Shown: positions 1 to 18,800 of the stretch, one piece after another
Position numbering within the stretch: the stretch's first letter is position 1
Layout of the letters: each line of letters starts with the position of its first letter
Assembly (NCBI RefSeq): GCF_020740795.1
Contig: NC_067295.1
Location: 2,666,501 to 2,730,500 of the forward strand
Length of the DNA: 64,000 nt
Direction of reading: 5' to 3'
From: Apus apus
Taxonomy: Eukaryota; Chordata; Aves; Apodiformes; Apodidae
Translations under genes and position numbers: made by a program
The notes under the pieces: generated by a model
The model's input: only the letters and a program-made list of their open reading frames with translations
Database searches by the model: none
What the model was told of the DNA's origin: nothing

Positions 1-1598
1 GATGCAACCTGAGGAGTCTCCAGAGGGGCAACACAGACCTTGGGCTCTGGGAGAAAGGGGGCAGAGGGGAGGGAGATGTCACAGCTCTGAGCAGACTGTG
101 CAACCTGCAGCAGCAGTTTCTCCTGCTTCAGTCAAGAGGGGGACAGAGCTGGAGGCTCAGCTCTCTGCCCACAAGGCTGACCTTACCAAGAGGGCCACCA
201 CCACATCCTCCAACATTCCCAGCAATTCTCAGCTAAGGCAGAGCCCAAACTAACCTCAAAACACAACAGCACCGGGCCTTACTCCACAGCTGGAGATGAT
301 CAAACCTGCTGGAGCCCTACGAACAATCCCGCTCTAGGTTCGGTACCTCTGGACTCGTTCTGTACCAAACCAGACTGCTTTCCCACTTGGAAAAACTCTA
401 ACTCTGCAGGCAGCCAGACAAGGCAGCCTTTGTCTGTGGTAGCTCCTGAGTGCACCTTCCTCCAGCCAGAGCTGACCCAGAAAAGGAGCAGAGCAGGCAC
501 CACTCTGGAGGAAACGAAGCCCCGGCAGCCCCTGCTGCGCCCTGGCCGCAGGAAGGTGTCAGAGGTGCTGTTAGCAAAGGCATTGCCTAAAAAGGGCCAT
601 GGCTCAGGAGCCTCCCAGAAGGGAGGGCACAAACAGGTCAGCTTTCCAGACACTGAGCTAAAAATAACCTGGAGCTCCCAGAGGGCCAGGGGCAGCAGCT
701 CAGCCAGTCTGGAGCACACCAAGGTGATCTTCCCGCTCATGGCAGGAGCTGCCACACACCCCACGAGCCTCACCTGGCACCAGGAGCTGAGCTGGGGAGA
801 GCAGAGGTTCACTGAGGTCCTCCCTTCTCTGCTTCTTGGGGGGTTTTGGTGTCGTCTTGATCAAGGCCAAGTCCTGCCAGCTCTCCTCCAGGGTCTTCTG
901 CTCAGCTTTGGGGTCACCTTCGTCACGAGGGCTGGTGGCTCGGTCGATCAGCTGGAGGGAGGGAAAATCCCTGTGGATGAATTGTTCTCACAGCTGTTTC
1001 CCCACGGTCATACTCTGAACTAAGGGGGACAACAGCCCCTCTGGGACACACACAAAGGGGACAACAGCCCCACGCAGGGCTTCTGCCAGCAAAGCCACAC
1101 AGTTCAGGGGGGCACAAAACTGAATGTTTTCTTCCTGGCAACTTTAAGTTGGAAAACAGTTGGGTGCCCCAATGTGAATGAAACCCGAGGTGCCTTTCCA
1201 GATGGGATACTGCATCCTCAATACCTGCTGTCCCAGGCAGATGGGGTGGCGGGGCAGGGTGGGAGCAGGCAGCTCCGCGCCCACAGCACTGCTGCTGGCA
1301 CCAGCACCACTTCTGCCAGACTCAAGGGCCCAGATTGGGAGCAGCTGGCAAAGCCTGCGGAACATATTCCACAAACAAGGGAGCCAAGTGCTTCTCCTGC
1401 ATGGGATGACCGACCCCCCCTGTGTCTTTCCCACCCCCCCGCAAGCCTTACCCTCTTGACAGCCAGCGTGGCGATGGCCAGCACGGCCGCGCCGCTGACG
1501 CCCAGCACCAGCCGGGCGTTGGCCAGCAGCAGGTCGAGGACGCTGCCCAGCCCGGTGTCCTCCTGCCGCCGGCCCCGCCGCCGCGTGAACTCGGCCAT
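1..1598 (-). CDS. MIEF2: MIEF2 (MiD49) mitochondrial dynamics protein, 5' part
   Basis: MIEF2 is an outer-mitochondrial-membrane receptor that recruits the fission GTPase DRP1. Coding exon 1 (1598-1452) gives 49 residues beginning MAEFTRRRGRRQEDTGLGS, followed by a single hydrophobic anchor around residues 22-46 (LLLANARLVLGVSGAAVLAI) and a basic stop-transfer end (AVKR), as in vertebrate MiD49. Exon 2 (951-774) continues with LIDRATSPRDEGDPKAEQKT, the cytosolic linker; both borders are GT-AG and exon 2 ends in phase 1. A third exon may begin at 46 (pyrimidine tract then CAG) and reads EPKVCVAPLETPQVA in the right phase before the window ends; this part is uncertain. The nucleotidyltransferase-like domain lies outside the window. 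The start ATG at 1598 matches the family N-terminus. The gene is head to head with FLII. Confidence 0.9.
47..773. other. MIEF2 intron 2 (provisional)
   Basis: This stretch lies between exon 2 (donor CAG|GTGAGG at 774/773) and the tentative exon 3 acceptor at 46. Open frames of 170-197 codons occur on both strands, but they resemble no MIEF2 segment and read through intron. I see no repeat or RNA gene in it. Confidence 0.5.
952..1451. other. MIEF2 intron 1
   Basis: This intron separates the membrane-anchor exon from the linker exon. The donor is AGG|GTAAGG at 1452/1451 and the acceptor is CTCCAG before 951, phase 0. Nothing else was recognised in it. Confidence 0.75.
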
Positions 1599-2265
1599 GG
1601 CCGCCCTGCCGAGGAGGAGAGGAGCAGCGGGGTGTCACCCCGGGAGGGGACACCTGCCTCCCCGGGAGGGGACACAAAGCCCGCGGGGTTTCAGGGGCAC
1701 AGGCAGCCCCGGGGCAAGGCTGCCAGCGCCCCGGGTGCGGCGGGAGGAGCAAGGGTCGCCCCGGGGAAGGGCCGCTCGGGAGCAGCCGCCTCGTGGGGGG
1801 AGGGAGGGAGGGAAGGAACCTCCGGAGCGGGGTGCGGGAAACGGGGGCACGGCAGCCGGTGCCTCCAAGTGGAGGAGCGAGACGGAGCCCCCCGCGCTGC
1901 CGGGACGAAGGGCCAGGCAGCCGCACAGCGCGGGGCCGCCCGCAGCGGAGGCGGAGCAGCCCCGACCGCCCCTCGCAGCTCCCCGCTCTCACAACGCCCC
2001 CCCCGCCCCACAGCTCCCCGCTCTCACATCCCCCCCCCCCCCCCCCCGCGCAGCTCCCCGCTCTCACATTCCCCCCCCCACCCGCACTTATCCCGGTCCC
2101 CCCGCACTCACCGCGCTCCCCACGCGCCGCCGACCCCCCCGCCCGCGCAGCCCCGCCCCCGGCGCGCGGAAGTAGGAGCCGGCCCCGCCCCCTGAGCGTC
2201 ACGGGCGGGGGGAGGGGGCGGGGCCGGGGAGGGGGCGGGGCCGGGCGCTGCCGGGTCCCTCCGCC
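1599..2265. promoter_or_regulatory. Shared GC-rich promoter interval of MIEF2 and FLII
   Basis: Only 667 bp separate the divergent start codons of MIEF2 (1598, minus) and FLII (2266, plus), so one CpG-rich interval must hold both 5' UTRs and the promoter(s). Visible elements include two GC boxes in a direct repeat (about 2211-2242, GGGGGCGGGGCCGGGG), an ETS-type CGGAAGT at 2167-2173, and long C runs at about 2029-2047 and 2071-2079. No TATA box was seen. The bidirectional function is inferred from geometry. Confidence 0.65.
1976..2090. repeat. Three-copy C-rich tandem repeat in the MIEF2/FLII promoter
   Basis: The 18-bp core CAGCTCCCCGCTCTCACA occurs exactly at 1976-1993, 2011-2028 and 2051-2068, each followed by a run of C of variable length. 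The copy spacing is 35 and 40 bp. The C runs make the minus strand a good candidate for G-quadruplex formation. Confidence 0.85.
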
Positions 2266-11299
<9,034 letters not shown>

Positions 11300-11720
11300 G
11301 GGCTGGGGGCACCCAGCACCACGGACCCCCCTCCCCAGCACCCTGCGCTGCTGCACACGCCTGCTACCAGCCTGGGGCCAGCGGGGAGCACTGGGGCTGA
11401 CCCTCTGTGCCCCCCATCTACCAGCTCAGCTCCTTCCCTTCCTGGTGTGGGGGGGGAGGGGATTATGGGGTGATGTGGGGCCCTGTTACACCTGCTTGGG
11501 GATGCTGCTGCACCAAAACCAGTGCCTGCAACTGGGTTACTGGAGTGTTACCCAGTTTGGGTGGGAGGAAGCTTTGCTAAAGAGGCAGGAGGGGGTCTCA
11601 GCCCTGAGCCTTACAGCCAGCCCTGCTGTCATGGCAGGAACAGGAACCACCCCTCTCCCCCTGAGAGGGGGGGCAGCCCATGGGTACTGTATCAATAAAG
11701 GTTGCACTTCTCACCCTGAG
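11300..11720 (+). terminator. FLII: FLII 3' UTR and poly(A) signal
   Basis: A canonical AATAAA lies at 11694-11699, about 395 nt after the stop codon. A GT-rich stretch follows at about 11718-11740. The exact cleavage point (near 11715-11720) is estimated. Confidence 0.8.
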
Positions 11721-11849
11721 ACCGTGCCAGGCTCTGACTGTGCCCACCTCGCTGCCAAGTGGGGTCCCCCCCACCCTGCCCCTGCCCCACAGGCACCCAC
11801 CTGGTTCCAAGCCCACCAGCTGAGGCTCCTCAAACACCTGCAGCCTGGG

Positions 11850-13307
11850 CAGTTGATATTAAATGCTTTATTTTCAATATTAAAAACCAGTATTTTTAAT
11901 ACCTAAACAATGCTAAATTCATCTTACCAAAAAAAAAAAAAAAAAAAAAGGATGTGGAGGGGGGCGTTTCTACAAGGGACACTACAGTCCTGGACCTAGG
12001 GCAGTGCTGCCTTGCCCAGCCCCCTCCCCACTTGCCCCCCCAACCACACACGTACCGAAAAAGAGCCCGGGAGGGTGTTGTGGGTGGGGAGGGGGAAGGG
12101 GGGGGGGGGGTCTGAAACGGCCCCAGATTCCCAAAAAGGAGGGGCAGGTGCCAGGCTGAGCCCCAGAGCCACGCAGGGACAGCCCCCAGGGGACAGAGGC
12201 AGTGTCACTGCAGCCCCATGAGGATGAGGCTGGGCTGGGGCACCCAGGCAGGGGAGAGGAATTTGGCACAGTGAGACCCCCGAGTGGGGCAGGAGGGGGT
12301 TGGGGCAGCCCCGAACCCCATTTCCCACTCCCCTCCCTCCCCCCAGCACCAGCACAGAGCAGGGTTGGGAACCGGTGTCCCACCCTGCATTGCAATCCCA
12401 TCCCAAATCCACCCGTGGCAGGAATTAAGTGTCAGAAAGGAGCAGCAGGCATGGAGCCCAACCTGGAGAATAGCCCTTGGAGAAGCCACTAAGAGAAAAA
12501 GGCCACCTGTGACCCCACCCCTTGTGCCCCTCCCAAGCTGCTGAAGTGCTCCAGTGCCCACCTGGGAGCCAGGGGGTCTGTGCTGGGCTCCCCTGGGAAG
12601 GGGACAGTCTGGAGCCAGGGGACAGGGCTGTAAACTGCAGGGAGCCAGGCATGTAAACACAGACCAGGGTACAGGGGAGGCCGTGCCCGGGGCTCCCGGC
12701 CCCCCCCACCTCCCCGAGGGACCAAGTGGAGGGGGATGAGGAGGGTCCACAAGCCCCAGCCCACCCTATGGAGCCAGGGAAGCAGCAGCATCCCCTGGGA
12801 AAGGGGGGGCTCTGGAGCTGAGGACAGTGACACTCGACCGCGTCTATAAAAAAAGATCATTATCTTCCCCGGGAAGAGTTTGTGCACCAGGACCCCTGGC
12901 TGGGGGGGCCGGGCAGGGGGGCGCGGGGGGCTCGTGCCGGAGCCGGCGTGGGTGTTAGAGGGAGGCGAATCTACGTTACACAGGGAGGGGGCACAGGGGG
13001 GTCCAGTCAAGTCGCACGTCCCGGGAATCCGAGCACTGAGATGGGCTGGGGAGGCCGGCGATGCCTGTGGGTGACACAGCGCCTGAGAAGGGGACCTGGG
13101 GGGACACGCTGCTGCACCCCCTGCCCCTCCCACCAAAAGCCCCAGGGACCATGGCCATGTCCTCCTCCCCATGATGGAGGGGGATGCTGGGATCCAAGCT
13201 CCAAACCTCATGGCACCCTGGGGGTTGCAGCTGGAGCTGCATCCCCACCTTGGCACGGGGCCACCCATCCCCATGTCCCCATGGGGACCACCAGCCCCTC
13301 ACATACC
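11850..13307 (-). terminator. LLGL1: LLGL1 3' UTR region and poly(A) signal
   Basis: On the minus strand an AATAAA occurs at 11872-11867, which faces the FLII signal. A clear splice donor (G|GTATGTGAG, GT at 13306-13305) follows one base after the LLGL1 stop, and an acceptor-like CCCACAG ends at 13065. The 3' UTR is therefore probably in a separate last exon, about 13064-11850. A 21-nt A run lies at about 11931-11949 and a G run at about 12098-12110. No other gene was seen. Confidence 0.6.
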
Positions 13308-15801
13308 TCACTTGATAAGGATCCCCGCGGGCCGGGCCTCGTCTTCACTGGCGTTCCTCAGGTTCCTCTCTGCTTCCTCCGAGGACCTGGGGCAGAGCAG
13401 GGTGAGAGGCAGCTGGGGGTACCACCATGGCCCTGTGGGTGCTGGTTACACCGTTATCCCCCCAGACTCACACCAGGAAATCCTTCACTTCCTCCACAGT
13501 GACGTCCCCGGTGGTGTCCAGCGGGTTCTCCATGCTGCTGTTGGGGGAGTCAGTGGAACCAGGCGAGAAGGCGGCCGGGTGCTCCTCAGGGGACCCTGGG
13601 GAGCCACGGGATCAGGAGGGTTGGGAGGCAGCCAGGACACGGGGCTGGCCCTGGAGCAGGGCCCAGGGGGATGCAGGGGGCATGGCGGGGACGGGTCAGT
13701 CACTCACGGTCACTATCGGTGGGGGAGTGTTGGTCCTCGGGGCTGCGCGGGACATGGGTGCCATTCGCCTGCGGCAGCTTCGGCGTCGCCATCAAGCTGT
13801 TGCTGGAAGGAAGCATGGGGAGAAGTCAGTGCCAGAGCCAGAGGTACAGGGGTGCTGCTGTGGCAAATCCCCCACATCCCCAGGGCTCATCCCACCTGAG
13901 GCATGAAGTGTCCTGGAGCCGGGTCACCTCCAGCCGGCACAGCGGCTCCGTCACGTTCCTGGCGCTCAGTGAGAAGCGCTCGAACTCGGAGGGAGAGATC
14001 AGGTAAAAACCTGGAATGGGGGCAGACAGCAAAGAGCCTCAGTGAGCCCCTGCGGGGGCTGCAGGCTGGAGACACTGTCCCAGCTACGAGGGACATCTCC
14101 CCCAGCACAGGGCTAGTGCCCTCACCCTGGCCATGCTTGGTGAAGACACAGGAGGCGATGCCACTTATGTCCTCCTTGCGGATGCAGCCATAATGGACCT
14201 GGGGCCGCAGGCCAGGCACGGTGAAGATGTGGATGTCACCCAGGTTGGTGAGACAGGCCAGGCAGTTCTCCAGCCGCTCCTCGGGGCCGGTGCTGGCCAG
14301 GCTCACCAGGGCCACCTTCCGCACCCGGCAGCCCTCATGTGCTGTCAGCTTGAACTTGGTCTTGGCGCTCACTTTGGGCAGCGTGAAGACCTGGAGAGGC
14401 GAGAGGAGCCAGGTGCCAGGGGGGAACAGGAACCTGTCAGGTTTTGAGGGCACCCAAGCAGCCTCCCACCTTATGAGCACCTCCCCTCAAAGCCACCACT
14501 CCAGGGGCAAGTGCAGGAGTGCCTCAGGACCTGGTTGGTCACCTCCAGCCCTGTTCCTGCACCCAGGGTGATAGCGACACCCAGAGAGGATGTGGGACAT
14601 CGTGTGGGTGGTGGGTCCCATCCCTGCCACAGTGGGGCCCCATGCTCACTTTGAACTGCTCCTCAGAGGAGATGAGCATAGAGTGGCTGCCCTGCATGTC
14701 GGGGGCCTTGGCCAGGTCCCGCGAGACCTCGTAGGGCTCGGGCAGGGGGTTTCCTCGCCCATCCAGCACCGCAATGGCCACGACTGGTGCCCGGTGCATC
14801 AGCTGGATCTCCTTCCCCAGCACCGCCTCCACTGCCCGCTCCGAGAACTTCTCTTGCGACGGCACCTCCAAGGCGTAGGCGAACACGGAGCCCGAGTTGG
14901 TCCCTGCCCACATGGTGGGGCCGTGGTGGGCAGCTGTGGGGATGGGAGCAGTGTCAGATCCCCCTCCCCATGGCACAGCACCCGCCAGGCCCAGCTCAGG
15001 GGCGCCTCCTGGGGAGGGGAGAGGCAGGAGGGGGGGTCTCACCATCCCGGAGGAAGGTGTCAGCGAAGTAGAGGCATCTCACCACCCCCGAGAGCGAGTC
15101 ATCGGCCGAGCGGGGCTCGATCCGCCGCTGCACCGGTGTCATCTCCACCTCGGGCGGTCCTGCCTGCTCAGCCAGATGCGCATTGGCCTCCTGCACCTGC
15201 GGAAGGCGACGCAGGGGTCAGACCCTGCCCCATAGGGATAAGGAGCAGTGGGGGCAGCCCCATTCCCTACCCACCTTGCTGGAGGGGCTGCTGGCGTTGA
15301 GCCTCTTCTTGCCGGACACCCGGCTCTTGCGGATGCGGCGGAAGGACTGACGTAGGGACTTCTTGAGGGACTTCACACGGGACAGGGGCCCCTCCATGGC
15401 CAGAGAGTCATTGGGATGCAGCGTACACCTGTGGGCACCAACGTCACTCAGCACCCAGACCCCTGCCACATCACGGGGGTCCGCACCACTGAGATGTCCC
15501 CCCCATACCTGGCCAGCACAGGGTTGCGCCGGTAATAGTCAAAGAGTCCGAAGCCGTGGCTGGTGCCAAAGGCCACGAGGTTCCACTCAGAGTGGAGGGT
15601 GACGGCGGTGACAGCGGCGGGGGGCACGCACTGCACCAGCACACTGGGCTGGAAGCCAGGGGCAAAGGGCAAGGGCCCGTTCCGGGGGGCCAGGCGGTCG
15701 TGGCCCTTCCAGGTGAAGCCCTCACGGTCCTGCAGCAAGTCCATGGTGGCCACGCTGACCGCGTGCTCCGACTTCTCATCGCTCAGCTCCATCACCAGCA
15801 C
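13308..15801 (-). other. LLGL1: LLGL1 exons 14-22: C-terminal half with aPKC target segment
   Basis: Exons: 15801-15509, 15428-15275, 15196-15043, 14933-14650, 14390-14126, 14010-13896, 13802-13708, 13595-13472, 13386-13308. Exon 15 encodes [19 protein letters not shown] and the following Arg/Lys-rich helix, the membrane-binding and aPKC-phosphorylated hinge known for Lgl proteins. Exon 17 has [20 protein letters not shown] and exon 18 [19 protein letters not shown], both family hallmarks. Exons 20-21 are a Ser/Pro-rich, poorly conserved tail before [14 protein letters not shown]. Confidence 0.92.
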
Positions 15802-18800
15802 CTGCAGGGGACAAGCATGGATGGTAGGGGATGGGTGCCAGCCCCCCTGGGACAGCAACCCTGCTGCAAGCTGGGCACTAAACCCCATGGGTAGGAGCCC
15901 TTCATGGATAAGCATGGGGGTCTGCAGGGTCTGTGGCCCCCACACTGTGCCTCCCCAAGAGGGTGCTGAGAAACATCATAGAATCCCAGACTGGTTTGGG
16001 TTGGAAGGGACCTTCAAGATGATCCAGTTCCAAACCCCTGCAATGAGCAGGGACACCTCCCACTAGACCATGGTGCTCCAAGCCCTATCCAACCTGCCTT
16101 TGAACACTTCCCGGGATGGGGCAGCCACAACTTAATCTGAGGAGGTTCCCAGCTCTGCCCCCCGCTGCCCTACCTGCCCTGCCGTGCCGGCCACCACCAT
16201 CTTGGCCGTGTACTTGCAGAGAGCGATCTTCTGCACGCCCAGGCGGGGGTCGTCACTGTAGGGATCAAAGCAGCCCACCTGCAGGGGGGAGGAAGGGGAC
16301 AGGCCTTCAGACAGCTATGGGGCAGCCCCCCTGTGGACCCCACACATCCCCCCGCCAGCTGGCGGGTACCAGCTGCAGCACACGGGTTGCTCCGGGCATC
16401 ACGCCCAGGAAAGGTCTGTGTGTGTGTCCCCCACGTCCTCCAGCTCTCCCCCCGTGCCAGGGCAGACCCACGAGATGGGACACGCGGAACAAGCATCCCT
16501 TGTGTCCCCACAGGGCGTCACGCCGCAGCTGCGCCCCGAGCTGTGGGACACGTCCCCGGGATGGCTCCGGTGGGTGCATCCCCCGTGCCCAGCTCCAGGC
16601 CTGCCCTCCCCAGCCGGTGCCAGCAGAGGCAGGGGGTGCTGGGTCAGCAGCATGTGTGTGTCCCCCAGCGACCTCACCTTGCGGAAGGGCGGCCACTCCT
16701 CCTCACCCGCCTGGTTGAGGCTGTCGTTGTGCTCGCAGTCAGTCTGGAAGATGCTGGCAGTGCCCAGCTTGTAGAGGGGCTTCAAGGAGACCCCCGAGGC
16801 GTCCCAGAACCGCACTGTGCCATCCTCGTGCCTGGCAAGGGGGGGATGGGGAGGCCTTGTTAGCTCAGGGCCCTGACATCTGTCCAGCCAACAAGAGCTG
16901 CCTGTGTGCTGGCAGCCACCGTGCCAGAAGGGGGGGGGACAAGGGGGGACAACACAGTGGGTGACATACTCCTGCCCAGCCATCAGGCTGAATGAGAGCA
17001 GAGCAGCTCACCCAACAAGAGTGGCTGGAACCCACCCCCACCCCATCCCACTCCCCCATTGCAGGATGGGACTGAGGATGTGTGTGTCCCCTCAGCCCCC
17101 TGGTGCATTTTGGGTTTCCTAGACCCCCTCCTTGCTGCCAGGGCACTCACCCGGTGAGAAGAAGCCCCCTCTGCGTGGGCTCCTGGGCCAGGTTCTTTCC
17201 CCCATCGATGGGCCAAGCCTGGAGGGGGGGAGGGATGGATTGAGCCCACTCGTGCAGAGCAGGAGTAAACGTCACCCCTCTGCCAGCCCATCCTGGGGGG
17301 GCTCGGGACCTCCCCTCCCTGCCATGCCCACCACTCACAGCAGAGGATTGCTGGGGGCTCTGCTGCTCGCCGGCACTGACGATCCTCTCCCACAGCTTAA
17401 GGGGCACGTTGGAGACATGGCAGGAGCAGGTGATGGCAGAGGAGTGGAGCGGGGCCAGGTAGGGGGCAGGGATGGTGGGCCAGCCCGGTGTCTGGAGGTC
17501 AATGGCCACCAGCTCTTCCTCCACCAGCACCACGAGGGCACGGGGGTTCTCAAAGCCTGAGGAAGGAGGGAGGGGGAGAAATGACTTCTGATAGTCAAGA
17601 CCCACCCCCTCCCACCCGCTCCCCAGGGCAGCCCTGGTGGGACCTACCTCCCTCAGCCACCTCTGGGCTCTGCACAGTGAAGAAGTCGATGACACGGGAG
17701 GTGAAGTCAAGCGTGGCCAAGGTCTGGCCCTGCAGCACGCTGACACAGTGCCGGTCACCATAGCTGGCCCGTGGCATCCCCCCACTGAAGATGATGAAGG
17801 GGTTCCTGGAGGGATGAAGCAGCCTCCATCAGAAGCCAGATCCCTTAGAGCATCTTCCCCACAGCCCAGGTTCCTCCCCATGCCCACCATCAGCCCATCC
17901 CGGAGCATCCCCGTGTTCCATAGGGACATACCCTGACTCGCAGGTCCGCCAGAGGATTTTGCTGATGGCTTTGCAAGGGAAAGGACCTGAAACAGAAGAT
18001 ACCAACTCTGCAGCTGCAACACCAGTGCTGGGATGGGATTATTAGCCCCCAATCTCATCTCCCCCACCCCGTACCATAAGGGATGGTGGACATGACAGGC
18101 TGCTGGGTCTTCTGGCCAGTGCCACTCACTGCCCACACCATGTACCCGCCATCACTGTGGGAGCTCACGATGCTCTTCCCGCTCTGTTCCCAGGCCAGGC
18201 TCTCCAGCTGCTGCAGGGACACATAGAGGGCTTGACACCCTGGACTGGGGACACACACACACACACGACCACTGCCCCCACCAGCCCCAGTACCTGGTTC
18301 CCCAGGAAAAGGTGCTGGACGGTGCGTGTGCTCTGCTCCCAGAGGACCACCAGCCCCCGGCTGTACCCGATGAGGAGCTGGCTCCTGTCCCGTGGGTGCT
18401 CCTGGATGGATTCCACTGGCCCCAGAGCCTTCCCGCAGCGGTAGTCATCGGGGACACTGCACGGAGAGAGTCACAGGGAGGTTGGGGGGCGGGGGGGGTG
18501 CTGAGGGTTGTGGGGAGGGGGCATGGGGCTGGCAGGGCTCACCTCTGCAGGATTTCATCCGGGAAAAGGGTTTTGTCCTCCAGCAGCACCAGGGTGGGCA
18601 GGGTGAGGAAGTACACAGCACCACCCTCAGTGCCCAGGCAGCCCACCGCACCAGAGGACATGGGCAAGACCACAGTCACCCGTGTGATGCCCGGGGAGCA
18701 GCTAGGGGGGAGCAGGGGGGATGTGTCAGCCCCACGCTGGGTCTGGGGGAGCAACAGGGAGACCCCAAACCTCCCCTGCATCCCCATCCCCGGTGGCCCA

